Source of the DNA: Lumnitzera littorea
Taxonomy: Eukaryota > Streptophyta > Magnoliopsida > Myrtales > Combretaceae
Assembly (NCBI GenBank): GCA_024138015.1
Contig: JAMXBB010000003.1
Span: forward strand, 14,922,148-14,986,147
Direction of reading: 5' to 3'
Length of the DNA: 64,000 nucleotides
This document shows positions 1 through 12,266 of this stretch, piece after piece (the stretch's first letter is position 1; each line of letters begins with the position of its first letter). Under the pieces are notes generated by a model that ran no database searches, was not told the origin of the DNA, and saw nothing but the letters and a program-made list of their open reading frames with translations. The translations under genes and the position numbers were made by a program.

Positions 1-503
1 TTTCTTTTGTGGCTATCACATAATTATTTTTTCCAAAAATTTTCCATTTGCCTATTTGATATATCTGATCGTATGATGTTTTTGGTATTTTCCATTCATC
101 AATTGCTTTGTTAAAGTCTTTTATATGTATCTCATCTTATTATTCAACATAGATTCCTCGGATTGCTCTGTAGGACCAAAGCTAGAAGAGGACATAGATC
201 TTCTAAGTAAATTCATATTTTCAAACAAGACTAATTTTTCTTAATCTTATAAATCTAGATCACGAGACTAAATTTAATCTAATATTATGATTTCCAATTT
301 ATGACCTTTATGCAACCTTTTCAACAAAAGCAGGATTTACGCTAGGCCTCAGTAGGCTTATCACAATATTAAGACTTTCTACTAAGGATTCGTCTCAAGT
401 GATTTAGGAAATATAAGTTCAAGATCGTCACAAAGACAATTGTCTCAATTAGAAAATACAATGATACTTAGATTACTTATATACTCTCTCCTGGCTTCGA
501 TAC
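1..503. other. Intergenic DNA, no gene seen
   Basis: AT-rich sequence with frequent stops in all frames. I found no domain, RNA gene or delimited transposon end here. Confidence 0.5.
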
Positions 504-643
504 CAAAGTCACTATCCTAAGGAATACTTATTGAATGTTTATATAGAGATTTAGACTTTGAATTGTGAAATGGCAAAGTCGCTATCCCAGGGAATACTTA
601 TTGAATGTTTAAATAGAGATTTAGACTTTGAATTGTGAAATGG
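504..643. repeat. 70-bp direct tandem duplication, two copies
   Basis: Two adjacent 70-bp copies (504-573 and 574-643) both begin CAAAGTC and end TTGTGAAATGG, with only a few substitutions between them. This is a local tandem duplication in non-coding DNA. Confidence 0.85.
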
Positions 644-947
644 ATTCTGAATTGATATAACTATAAGTTTAGGAATCAATTTTATTGATTATTTAATGAT
701 TAAAGTATACGTTAGCTAAATAAAACCTATCTCCAAGCAGAGAGTAGGCCCAAATTATATAGAATAATAATAAAACTTGATTTTATTAATGATAGAGGAT
801 AATGATTACACTTGATTAATGATCTAGAATATTGATTGCAGTGAAAGCAAGCTAAAGATAATTTTTATAAAAGTGCTCTAGCCAAACTATATACTTCAGT
901 TTCTTCTTCCCAATTTTCTGGATTATATTGTTTTGATAAACTATAGC

Positions 948-1176
948 AACTTATAGTTTTCGCAAGAGAAGGAGTTGATTTTAACTCAAATTTTTTCGCT
1001 TGATTTAACTTTTGATTTAGAAAAAAAAAGATATTGTTTTGTAGAAATTTTTGTTTGATTTTAAAGTAATCATAGAGTAGATGAAGGATTGAGTATTTTT
1101 TTTACAAATTGAAAGTTAAATCAAGTGAAAAAAATTGAGTCAAAATCGACTTCTTCTAGTGCGAAAACTGTAAGTT
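948..1176. mobile_element. Long inverted repeat, MITE-like hairpin
   Basis: The arms at about 948-1014 and 1110-1176 are imperfect reverse complements over roughly 65 bp (left AACTTATAGTTTTCGC, right GCGAAAACTGTAAGTT), around an AT-rich loop of about 95 bp. That is foldback MITE architecture. No convincing target-site duplication is visible, so the superfamily is unassigned. A transcript across it would form a long imperfect hairpin. Confidence 0.6.
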
Positions 1177-1885
1177 ACAAATCAAAACCCCATACCCTCA
1201 TGTGTTGTCCTACATAGGATGCTACATGAAAGAAGCCCTCTATATCTTATATATTGTCCCAAGCACTCTTGAGTAGAAAGATAATAAAGGGTATAGTGTA
1301 AACTATGCTTGGATGTAAGTTGGTTACCAACAAAAATATTTTTCCTCTAAAAGAATGTATCGCATGTCAATACATGCTTTTACTACATACTGTGCTACAT
1401 CAGCTAAAAAGTGCCACATGTTATGTTACGTTAGCTAATGGGAAGTTAGGTCAAGTATTAGAAAAGGTGCCACATGTTAATTCATGATACTGCCATGTGT
1501 CAATTCATGCTACATTTGCAAATAGACACTAACAGAGTTAAGTTAGATGGTATAAATAACAATGAAAACTTTAATTAGGTAGTAAATTGAACTTCTCAAA
1601 GTCCAGGTAACAAATTACACCTTTAGGAAAAGTTTGAGTGGCAAATGCGACATCAACCCTTTAATATATTAGGCATGGGAACTTAATCCCATGTATGATT
1701 TTCTTCATATGTATATCAAGTGCAAACTCACTCATTAACAAGATTTTTGTTCATAAAATGAATTTAAAGTCATTGTATCAAGTTTTGTTGAATAAAATTC
1801 CCTCATATTCTAATCTTTGCACCATAAGTTGCTTGTATTATGCTATTATTGTTGACAAATTAAGAGATAAATTAAATGTTAGAGA
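1177..1885. other. Intergenic DNA, no gene seen
   Basis: AT-rich. The word GTGCCACATGTTA recurs with slight changes near 1411 and 1466. Short frames at 1305-1487 and 1695-1892 match no family I know. Some of this may be the 5' part of the copia remnant that follows, but I see no boundary. Confidence 0.4.
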
Positions 1886-3995
1886 GTGTTAATGTGTTTG
1901 ATGTCATATTCTTTATTAGTATTTTTCCTTTTTAGAGAAATGCTTCTAATTCTTTACCTGTTTCTTCTACACCATTTTATGCTTTTGAGTCACCCTCTAA
2001 TGATTCCAAACTTAACAACTCCTCTAAGATTGATTTGCCTTTATCCAATTTCATTTCTCCTATATGACCTCGTAAATTAGAGCATAACAAGAGACCCTCA
2101 CTTGGCTTATAGATTTTACTCATAACATTCAATTTAGTTCATCAACTTAAGTAACAACAGCTAGTGCTTCTCATTGGTTATTGTATCTCTTCATTAGTAC
2201 CTATGCATTTAGACCATTTTTCTAAAGATTATGTGACTTCTTCAGCTAATGTTTTAGCTATTCATGAGACACCAAATTATCATGTAGCTAAAGATGATCC
2301 TAAGTGAATTGATAGAATGAACAAAGAACTATTAGCTCTTGAAGCTAATGAAATATGGGAACTTGTTTCTTTATTATCTCTAGAAAGGCAATTAAGTTTA
2401 AATAGGAGTATGAAATTAGGTGTGAACTAGATGGATCGGCTAAGAGATAAAAGCAAAGTTAGTAGCTAAAGGATATAATCAAATAGAGGGGATTGGCTAT
2501 GTGCTCACTTTTTCTCTAGTTATTGAATTGTCTACAATTAAGTTATCGTTTGCAATGGTTGCAATTAAACTATGGCATGTTTATTAACTTGATGTGAATA
2601 ATGTCTTTTTACATGAGTTTTTATATGTGTATGTGTATACACACATACACCCCTTATGGTTATTTATCTTCATCTCCTAGACAAATTTGTAAACTTGTTT
2701 GTTCTCTTTATGGCTTGAAACAAGCATGTAACGATGGAATCAAGAGTTTATCGTTGACTCGACTTTATGAAATCCAAAAATGATCATTCACTTTTTACTT
2801 AAATGCGTAGAGATGAATTTCTCCCTATTCTTGTCTATATTAATGATGTATTGGTCATTATAACTTTTGTCTGCTATCGTTGAAGTGAAAAAAATGCTAT
2901 TGACAAAGCTTTTACTATTAAGAATCTCAAGGAAGTTCATTTCTTTTTGGGAATTGAAATTGTAGAACTAGTGAGAGATTTATGTTTTATCAATGGAAGT
3001 TCTTACTTGATATACTTCAATATGTTTGTTCAAGAGCTACTAAACTAACCAAAATTCTTTTTCCTCATAATCTTTTACTTGATCATGTTTAGGGGACTTG
3101 CTTTTAGATCCATCATGTTATTAAAACATTGTTGGAAGGTTATTATATCTTACTATTACTCAATTAACCTTTCTTTTACCAATCAATATTTGACTTAATC
3201 TATTGCTAAGCCACATACTCCACATTCCTAGTCTACCTTCCACGTCCTTGGATACTTGAAAGGATCTTTTGATAAATGTCTCTATTACTTTGCTTCTTTT
3301 TCTCCATTACTTTATGGTTTTTCAAATGTTGATTGAGATTCAAGTGTTGTTGATAGGAAGTCTATATTTGAATAATGTATGTTCCTTAGCACTTGTTTAA
3401 TTTCTTGGAAGATCAAGAAGTAAGCCACTATTTCTTCCTCCTTTGCCAAAGCAAAGTATCTAAGTATGGGCTCGGTTACCATAAAACTTTTATAATTTGC
3501 TTCATGATTTCCATCTTCCGGTTTCCCTTCCTGTCATTGTAATCCTTTATTCTAATGGCAGGTCGGCTCAGCTCATAGATGAAAATCTATTTTTGCGTGG
3601 GTGCATTAGACATATCAAAGTTGATACACGTTTCTCAAGGGATCATTTTTCTAGTGGATTTCCTTAAACTTCTCATGTTACTTCAGTTGGCTGATCTGAT
3701 GACAAGCCGTTGGTGATATGCAATTGCAGTTTTTTCTTCTAAGTTTACAAAATTGTAGTTGTACATGTATCTATTTCTAGCCTTTAGCTTTCAGTTTTTA
3801 GTATTAGTCTTAATTTACGGACTCAGCACGTGGCTTTAACTTCAACACTTGACTTCTGATCCTGCATATAAATATTGTGGAAATAGCATAACAAAATTAA
3901 TAAACGCATTTTTACGCACTAATATTTTTGCTCTCTGCTTTCTTTTAAGCTCTCACTTTTCCAAGTACTGTAAATTTATCAATTAGCAAATTGGA
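1886..3995 (+). mobile_element. Ty1/copia retrotransposon remnant
   Basis: Fragments of a copia pol gene run in order on the plus strand: linker upstream of RT, RT, then RNase H. From about 3730 to 3995 the sequence is non-coding and may be the 3' LTR; it has a TATA-like GCATATAAATA near 3864. The 5' LTR and gag are not recognisable. Many in-frame stops and frameshifts show the copy is dead. The LTR boundaries are not determined. Confidence 0.75.
2240..3666 (+). pseudogene. Copia reverse transcriptase / RNase H pseudogene
   Basis: Broken copia pol. In scattered frames it reads MNKELLALEANEIWELVSL (about 2320), LVAKGYNQIEGIGYV (about 2460), LDVNNVFLHE (about 2590) and YLSSSPRQICKLVCSLYGLK (about 2660), all canonical copia RT blocks. 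Near 2840 the catalytic YVDD position reads YIND. Later come FFLGIEI (about 2940) and RNase H blocks such as LISWKIKK (about 3400) and a degraded ENLFLRGCIRHIKVD (about 3590). The intact family domain is one uninterrupted frame; here there are many stops and shifts, so no functional protein is made. It once encoded the polymerase and RNase H that copy element RNA into DNA. Confidence 0.85.
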
Positions 3996-4195
3996 TCAAA
4001 CTTCTTCACAGTGATGAAATGTATAACTAACAAAAAGATGGAATTTCTTAATGTAATTACATCACGTAACAAACAATACAATAGGAAAGTATATCAAAAT
4101 CTGATATAAAGCCAGTATAAAAGAAAATTGAGGATAAATTGATTCACTCAATACGTAAAACAAGAGATGTGTATGAATGGTGTAATGTAATGCTA

Positions 4196-4201
4196 TTTAT
4201 T
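4196..4201 (-). promoter_or_regulatory. Poly(A) signal of the PAR1-family gene
   Basis: AATAAA on the minus strand, about 50 nt after the stop codon of the PAR1-family gene. This is the canonical near-upstream element and supports the gene's 3' end. Confidence 0.6.
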
Positions 4202-4252
4202 CCTCATCTAATCTAAAACAAATGTCTGAGAGAGACTTATAAATTACATAGA

Positions 4253-5835
4253 TTACATTGGAGCCGGGGCTGGAGCAGCTCCGATAGATGCAGATGATGC
4301 TTGGCTGGACAGGGGACCTGGGGCTGCGCCGGAGCTCGTGAGCTCGATCATCGCCCTATGAGGATTTGTGCGTTGTGCTTCGCAAAGGTCGGGTAAGAAC
4401 ACGCCTGCAGTACCGTAATTTATAATTAACATATCACTTGTAAATCTCTGATTATACTATTTATAATAATGAACAAAGAAAAGTTATAATAGATGCTTGT
4501 TAAGAGTTTAAAATAAATAAATTTTTGTTTATGTTTTAAATCTTTATAACTTCTATTAAAATCTAATTATTATGTTGGGGGCAAATAAAAATGTTCTTTA
4601 GGTGCTCAGGAAGTAATGGATATATGACAGAGATACGAGGCGTAAAGAAAAGCAAAGAGAGTACCACTTCATGCCACCCCTCAAGAAACAGAATTGGACA
4701 TCCATATTTTGTTTTAGCATCTCCGTCCTTTTATTTTGCCGTTTTACTTTATTTGTTTGTCCTCCCATTCCGAGTACCCCCGGATACTTATCAATAATTA
4801 GAAAAATAAAGATTTTATATTTTCAGTATTAATTATATGATATTTTACGAGAAAAAAGTACATGAAAATACTTTTTATTTAGTTTATTTGTAAATGCCCT
4901 CAGGCGTCAGGCATACATTAACATTTTCTTTTTCACTATAAACAAATATTATGTTGATGTATTTATTGTGAATCCCAAATTTTCACTTGAAATAAACTAT
5001 ACTACAATAGTAGTTTAGATGAAAAGTTAATAACACCATGCCTCCAATAACGATGCTATTAATAGATCGATACATAATTTGTTTTATTATATCGGATCAA
5101 ATCAATAGAATTATACCCATAAAGGATAAATCATGACAAATAATTTACGAAAAATTTTTGGTCGGGCTATGGTAAGTCTTAGTCCAATGAATTAAAGAAA
5201 AAAAAAGGGAAATATTAAAGGCCATATTATTCTTGAAGAAATAGAGTATTGGGGAAAAAAAGAAAAAGAAAAGAGAAGGAAATATGTTCTTAAATTAGTA
5301 ATAGTAATGTAAATAGATTAAAATGTTTACCTTCGCCGGCAGCTAAATTGAAGTAGAGGTCAATAATGTTGGGGCACTTCCTATAGCAAGCCGGAGAGCA
5401 AAGCTTGGCGGTGAATTGTGGCTCGAGGAGGGAATCCGACGATATACCAACGGCGTTCCGGTCAACGCCGCAATTGCGAACGCAAGCATCGCTCTCAATG
5501 TAACCGGCCATCCTCTCAACAACAACTTCTGATGTCCTGCACTGATACTCTACGCTCCCATCTTTTCTCGGAGGACTTGTCTCTAACAAGCACCTTTTTC
5601 CCGATGATGCAATCGAAAATGCGCACATTTCCTTTGGCAATTCCTCACATATGATCTCAGCTGCAAATTTTGAAAAACATTAATATAAGATGCCAATAAA
5701 CATAGTTAATGTCCATGTCTTGTTGTTACGTATACAAAATTAAATGAATATAAATCGGTAATATATACCTAGAGCTGCATGAAGGAAGAGGGAAGAAACG
5801 AAGAGAACTAATGTGGATCTGCTTGAGAAAGCCAT
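4253..5835 (-). CDS. PAR1: PAR1-family secreted cysteine-rich protein, three exons
   Basis: Exons on the minus strand: 5835-5769, 5660-5331 and 4404-4253, giving 182 codons plus TAA. Introns of 108 and 926 bp have GT-AG ends, and both splice in phase 1. Residues 1 to about 23 (MAFSSRSTLVLFVSSLF...) are a hydrophobic signal peptide, so the product should enter the secretory pathway. The mature part carries the PAR1 (photoassimilate-responsive protein) signature: CAFSIASSGKRCLLE, YQCRTSEVVVE, CGVDRNAVGISSDSLLEPQF, KLCSPACYRKCPNIIDLYFN, NLAAGEG then VFLPDLCEAQR. I count ten cysteines after the signal peptide. A Pro/Ala-rich tail ends APAPAPM, as in relatives. The length is typical and nothing is broken. 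The family was named for induction by sugars and pathogens; its biochemical role is not established. A TATA box and poly(A) signal flank the gene. PAR1 here is not PHYTOCHROME RAPIDLY REGULATED 1. Confidence 0.95.
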
Positions 5836-5961
5836 AGACGAATGAATGATTTGGAATTTTTGAAAAATTTTTCAAGTTGGGTATATTTTTTTGCTTGAAT
5901 ATGTTGCAAGGAGCTATGTCTTGTATGAAGAATGGCAACTAAAAGGACGTGAGGGGGTCCA

Positions 5962-5971
5962 TATTTATATA
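5962..5971 (-). promoter_or_regulatory. TATA box of the PAR1-family gene
   Basis: TATATAAATA on the minus strand, about 127 bp upstream of the PAR1-family ATG. Transcription starting some 30 bp downstream would leave a 5' UTR of about 95 nt. It is a near-consensus plant TATA box in the right place. Confidence 0.75.
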
Positions 5972-8030
5972 GGGTTTTCATGAGGGCAACCTTCGGAAGA
6001 TCTAATAACCCAAGAATATAGGACGTGTATTATTTTTGGCATGGATGGTTATATTACGCGTGTCTGACCGGATCATCCTAGAACACTTATTAATGCATTG
6101 CCAAAAAGTCTTTTATGCGTTTCTATTTATCTTTTTTTTTTTTCAATGCATTATATGAATAATAATACTATTAATGTATTTGAGTTGATAGGACACTCAG
6201 CAACGGAACCTTCCCCCGTTATTTCTGTGACATTAGACAAGTTATAACGCGTTAATTGACGGTGTAATGTGTATGGGTTGTTGAGAGCCTTGGCGTGGAA
6301 TGCTGTATTTAGTCTTGGTCGTCGTGCCGTGCGATTTGGAGCTTTGGAACAATCAATTTGCTGGTGGATCCCACGTGCCAATCCCACGTCGTTTCTAGAA
6401 TATAAGCGGCAGCTTTTGTTTAATTAGTTAGTTTCTTTGTAACTGTCGCACTTTCACTTCGTGTCGAAGTTTTGGTCTCTTTCTTGTTTGCGTTGATTTG
6501 GAATTTTCAACGTCTGCTTAAACATTTAGGCAAAAAACACATTGTTGGTCGTCATGGTTTTCTTAGTAATTAATTCTTTTGGTACCACGTCTCTAAAAGT
6601 GTGTCATGTATGAAATCATGTAATCGATATTGTCTTAGACTGATCTACGTATAAACCACCTTTGTCGATCACTATTATCCTTCAATATCGATTGTAGTTA
6701 TTGAAATTTGCTTTCCGTAATTCTATTATATTAAATATATATATATATATATATCTTATACAAAAAAACTAAAACTCCATATTTTTTTTCTATACTCTTA
6801 TGACTATGATTGAATTAATTATGCAATTTTTTATTGAAATATTCTAAAAGTGAAAAGCTACAATTAAATAAAAAATATATATATGAGGCATTTTTTTTCT
6901 ATACAAGTAAATAAGCAAAGTATCATATTGTTTCATTAAATATTGTAAGAGACACACATCACAGAAGCTTGTAGATTCCTTTACAACAAAGAAAAACTAT
7001 GAAGTTGGAAAGATAGGAAAATTAATTTTCTTTGTACGTTAATTGATAAGGGCCTTTAGGATACATTTACTAGGTCCTTTGTAATTGTACTAAGGGCGGG
7101 TGTACCCTGTTGAAGATTGACAAGAAGTTATATAGACATTGCAAGGTGGTGCTCTCTCATTAAACACAAGAAGAAAGTACATGTCACATGGGACTGCACA
7201 ACCCCTTAAAAATTGTTATTATTAATTGAATTACTGCTAAGTCCTTTCTATTTCTTGAAAACTATCTTTTGCAACACACCATATTTACTCACATTAATTC
7301 CACATTCCCAAATTTCATTATTAATTGGAGACAATCAAAACGCTTAACATTTTTTTTAAATTCAAATAGTCCCACTCCATATGTCCAAGTTTTTGTATAC
7401 TAAATACCTTAAAACTTAACAATATTTATTTTTCATATGCATTAAGAGTGCACTTCCATATATATATATGAATCTAATTGTTTTCCCCCTACCAATCCAA
7501 TGATTGTGGTGGATGAAAATAAGTGAAATCGAACATATTTTGAATTGACGAAATATGGGAAGTTATAATGCTCTAGTTTTTTATCCAATCTATTTTGTTT
7601 GCAAGCACAACTTACTTGCCAAACATGCATGGCGGAAGGAGGAAGGAACCATTACGCTCTGAGCAATTTCTACGTAGCTGACATTTGACAAAATCTTCCA
7701 TTACCTACTAGATGTCACGTACATTCATATATCTAAATACTCGTGGTGTGATTCCTAAATTTGACCGTACCAGTGTTCTTGGATCTTCGTTCAAATCCAA
7801 GGCACACGTTTTCCATAAAAAATATTCTTTTTAATGTGTGTTTCGTTGATTTTACTATAACCTACTAAAAACACTCTAGAAGTATCCCACCCATTTTATG
7901 TATTTTGTAGACTCTAGTCATACATTATTAAAATTAAAAGCACGAGTTTCATGGTCTAATTAAAATTACTTGTAAAGTCTCTACTTTTATATTAATGAAT
8001 CCTTAAATTTGACTATTATAAAAAAATTAA
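5972..8030. other. Upstream intergenic region of the PAR1-family gene
   Basis: Promoter-side DNA of the minus-strand gene, with a slightly GC-richer block at 6180-6420 that holds the G-box. A (TA)n microsatellite lies near 6735-6753. No second gene is recognised; the frames at 6151-6387 and 7442-7630 lack any known domain. Confidence 0.5.
6372..6390. promoter_or_regulatory. G-box and adjacent ACGT element upstream of the PAR1-family gene
   Basis: A palindromic G-box CACGTG (6372-6377) is followed 7 bp later by CCACGTC (6384-6390), roughly 400 bp upstream of the TATA box. bHLH and bZIP factors bind such cores, and paired ACGT elements are typical of ABA- or light-responsive plant promoters. 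That they act on this gene is inferred from position only. Confidence 0.45.
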
Positions 8031-9700
8031 AAGGGACACTGTAATATATTAGAAAATGTTCTCAAAAGACAAGGGTATTTTGGGCATTTCAAAAATTTGC
8101 TAAGAACCCTACTTCATTAAACCTACCTCCTTTTGCTAAAACCCTAGTAATTATCGTATAAAGCTTAATCTACTCATTTGTTGCAAAAACTTAAGGCAAC
8201 CCACTTAAACCTAACCAAAAGAGGAAAGCAAGAAGTGACTAAGGTAAGATTTTTAAATAATCAACCAGAGAAAATTCGTATTAAGTCTCCTAGCACCCTA
8301 AATCCTTTTATCATTTTCAGCTCTTTACTAAGTATTTATAAGTGGAGATCCTTGGTTTTCTTCTTTAGCAACTCATTCAAGTATTGAAGGTGAGTTCCAT
8401 GAAGGATTTATTAAGTTGAGCTTGACTCTCAATAAAAATACTTTGTTTTAGAAGAGCTATACTGAGGTTTTTTTTAAGGATTGAATATGAAACTAAAGGT
8501 TAATTGTAGTTACTGGCAATGTAAGCTTCAATAATCTGATTTCAATAAGTGCTTGATCTATTATAAGTTTTATGAGCTACTAATCTTAGTTTTGGATTCT
8601 TGTAAACGATTTCTATTATTTAGAGTTAAAATTTAGAGTTTTGAGCTGAGTCTTAGAGATGTAAATCATTGTTTAACATGCCTTGGATGTTAGTTGGAAG
8701 TGTATGAGTTTTTGAGGAAGGGGTTGACCAAAAAGAAGGTTTGATTCGAATTGTGTTATTTTGCAAAATTGCAGAATAGAGACAAATACTAATGTTTGGA
8801 CACTAGGCCACTGTAAGTGGTAGAAGCTTAGTATCTAGACACTATCCCTTGTTTGAAAATCTTTTGTTTTCTAAGGTATTTTCCAACCTTACATTGCTTG
8901 ATCAACTTGTTATCTAACCTCTCTACTTCTAGTAATTCGATCTTTGTTTTGGAATTTTGAGTTTTAAAAGTAATCCCAAGTAATCCAAATAAGAGACAAA
9001 AAGAAAGAAGCAACCACCTATTTGATTGAAGCTTTAAATTGAATCTACTTGAGTAACATGAATTGTAGGCTTAGGAATCATTAATGGAGATTAAATTGTA
9101 AGGTAGCTAAGTACTATTAATAGTTAGTGAAGAGCATTGTAATTACTTGCTAATTAAGAGACAAAAGAACTAAATAGAAAATGCTATGTTTTGGGTTAGG
9201 TGCTTGGAATTGTTTATCTTTGGACCTCTATACTAGTTAGTTAGTATTTTTAGTGACTCAGGTACGTAATGCTTATTTGTATAGTTGTGCTTGTTAGGTT
9301 AGAAATGATCTAACCAGAATAAAATATATATGGCCTAACTTGATAAATGTTGGTTGTGCTTGACCTACTCGTTCTAGGGCCCATAATAATAGAAACTTAA
9401 GGGGTCACTACTGATCATATGTGAGATTTCTCTAATGGACTTGTCTATGGAACGATGCAGTTAGAATATTAGGTTTCAAGGACTTTAGACTTTAAACTTT
9501 GAGTGTAAAGGAATTAATAGAAAACTTATGTGTATGTATGTATATGTGTGTACCTATACATATAAGATCTTGGTATGATCGGGTCATGAGTACCCCTTTA
9601 TTGTTTTCTAGACCAAATATTAGATAAATAAACTATGGCTGTTTCTTTTATTTGCATGTTATGTGAGTGTTAATAGGAATGCTTAGTCAACCACATGTGC
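8031..9700 (+). repeat. LTR-like sequence, not fully delimited
   Basis: Begins with a block reading GGGTATTTTGGGCATTTC and AACCCTA-type words, common in U3 regions of plant gypsy LTRs. The part at about 9250-9590 recurs in inverted orientation at about 36375-36720 (shared words include TAGAATATTAG and GTAAAGGAATTAA). No TG...CA ends with a target duplication could be fixed, so this is a repeat with probable LTR identity. Confidence 0.45.
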
Positions 9701-10934
9701 TTGTGCATCATGTACTAAGATTCGTCGAATGCTTGTCTTTTTTAGACATAAGTACTAATGAGTATCTTATTTATGAAAAGCCTTTTGTGGATGATATTCC
9801 CAAAGAAGAAGACGTCAAATATTTATACTTTCATGATGATTAAGGTTTTAGATAGCATGTAGAAGTGGTGGTGTTTGATCATGTTCGGGTCTTAGAGATG
9901 TCTTTTGATACTTTTCTAAGCTCTTTTTATGTTTGAGAGGTTATGGTGCTTGAGGAGATAAACTCCTTTTCTAACCTTATAGTCTTAAGTTACCTTATGG
10001 AGATTGTAGACTCTTCGCTCTCTTCCTCTGTCATGGGTCACATGGTTTAAGAACCTGTAGACTCCTTAAGATACTTTGTTAACTTGCTTCCAAGTTATGA
10101 TGATTTGAGCGAATGATACCTCTCACTCATTTGAAAATCTTTTAGAGTATATGTGGTTATTGTTAACATTACATGTTACGATTTGTGGATTTAAAAGCCT
10201 TAGCATATTCCTGGTAGCTAAGAATATGTGGTGGATTATAATGCCCATTAGGGTCCTATGGGCATTACAAATATAATAGTAAATCAACTTGTTAGAAAAC
10301 TTTCTACCCTCAATAATCACTAATATGATAGTATCTCAATATTTAATATTTTTCCTTTTTTTTGACAATATAATATCTTCAATTACTTGCACATACTACT
10401 CTCTTATGTTCTGTGATTTCTTAGGGATTTACTAAAGGCGGTTCTACTATAGATCACCCGCAAATTGCCTACAACATCTTATAACATCTCCTTCTCATGT
10501 GATCCCTGAAGGAAAATTGTTGTTAACAATCTTTTGTATCCATTTTGGCTATCATCAATAACTAACCCATATACACATACCATAGTATAGGAATATTCAT
10601 GATTCCGTTTGATTCAGTTTAAGAGATGAACTGAACCGTATTTAAAACAATCCTATTTAAATTCTTAATGAATGGAATCACTTTTAACAATTCAATATTC
10701 AACTTAGTTCGATCCAAACCACTTTTAAAAGAACCTTATTCTAGATGATAACACTTATAGTCATTGGAGTTTTCATCTAAACATTAGTATTTAAATTGAG
10801 AAACATTATGTAAGGATTATAACTATTTAATACTATATCATTGTGATATTACATCATAAGTGATAGTAAAGATACACAAATCTACTTGAGAGACAAGTGA
10901 TAACAATGAAAGAAAAGGAATGGACTATAGTGAC
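9701..10934. other. Intergenic DNA, possibly retroelement-derived
   Basis: Longer readable phrases at 9760-10080 look like decayed coding sequence, but no domain can be named. No intact gene is seen before the gypsy LTR begins. Confidence 0.4.
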
Positions 10935-11843
10935 TGATATAAGTACCGTTATGGATGGACATACAAGCTATGGTATCATAAGAACAAAGGGGTGGGTCTA
11001 AATTGTAAGATAGTCGAAAAGCAAATGATAGCCGAGGCTTTGAGTATGGGTTCTTATATATTGATGAAGGATATTATACATCAACACATCACATAAGCTC
11101 AAGCCATACTTGATACGATGGATAAGTGAGACAAGAAGCTACTTACCACTAGTCCAAGCTTACAAATGAGCTAGATAATAGTGAAAAGAGTAAGCAAACA
11201 CACTTAGCTCAAAAGAGAAAATTTATAAATATTAAAGATATTCAATGTGTGGCTATTACAATAAGGTATATTTATATGTTCTAATTAGGGTAAGTCATAG
11301 GTTGCTACAAATTACCAAAAAGATTCCTAATAGATATGGAAAATATACTTTATGTAAGGGCAAATCTATAAACAAAACAAAAAGGAATATCCGTTGTAAG
11401 GACAGTATGGATGTTAAAAGGCCGAGCATGTGTCAGCCTCCAAATTTGTGGTCTAAGCGGGTACTAGATGTAGGTAGAGCTGACTAGGTTGGCATCGGGT
11501 CAACAACTTGGTTGCTCAAGAACTCAAAGGGCGTTTATTTAGATTGTTGGAACTAGAGAGCTTAGCTTCTGTAAGTCGACTTGGCATTGGGCCGGTGTAG
11601 GCTTCGACATCCGATAGTTTAGGATCATAGGAACTCGAGCCTTGGCACTAGTAGGTGTTAGTTTCTATGGGAACTTCCTACATTCGAGAGATTGTGTTCA
11701 AGTTAGAAGAGCTAAAGAAACACATCAGGTTAGCTCAAAGGAACTCCTCTTCTTTTAAGGTTAGGTCCTTTTAGGCCATTCGACGTACTAGGGCAATGAG
11801 TCCTTATGCTCGAGATTAAGCAATTGATCCTTAATTCCTATCA
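10935..11843 (-). repeat. 3' LTR of the nested gypsy element
   Basis: About 909 bp, collinear with 25232-26410. On the plus strand it runs TGATATAAG...CCTATCA. A minus-strand TATA-like ATATAAATATACC lies near 11263-11280. Many substitutions separate it from its partner LTR, showing an old insertion. The integrase reading frame ends at its inner edge. Confidence 0.85.
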
Positions 11844-12266
11844 TCCTCTCTAGGTTGTTTGAGGTTTAGGATCAAAGTTGTATTAGCTTCAGGTAGCTCA
11901 TCGTCAGGGATATATGGCTTAAGGTCAGCAATGTTAAAAGAGTCGAAGACTTCATACTCTTTTAGTAGTTCAACTCCGTAGGCATTGGGGTTAATCTTCT
12001 CGATCACTCTGAATAGTCCATTTGCTCATAAGGATAACTTACTTTTCCTGAGATTAAGGAATTGATCCTTGCTGAGATGAATCAATACTAGATCATCAAG
12101 CTGGAATTCTCTAATTCTTCATCCATGACCTCTTCTCTCAAGCTTGGAAGCAGCTTGGGTTAGGTATTCCATGACATTTTGGAGCATTACTCAAATGGCT
12201 TCTGACCTCTCAACAACCTGTTGATCCTTAAGTCGGCTAGGTAAGGAGATCTAGTCAAGTGGAAGC
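11844..12266 (-). pseudogene. Gypsy integrase C-terminal part
   Basis: On the minus strand it reads FQLDDLVLIHLSKDQF, GLFRVIEKINPNAYGVEL and FNIADLKPYIPDDEL, the usual C-terminal block of Ty3/gypsy integrases after the catalytic core. It stays almost open up to the 3' LTR. The upstream part of the same frame continues at 15371, beyond the solo LTR inserted at 12267. Confidence 0.85.

Noticed and set aside
5343..5654. Two frames overlapping PAR1-family exon 2 (minus 5343-5525, plus 5418-5654)
   Set aside because: Shadows of the real exon in other frames.
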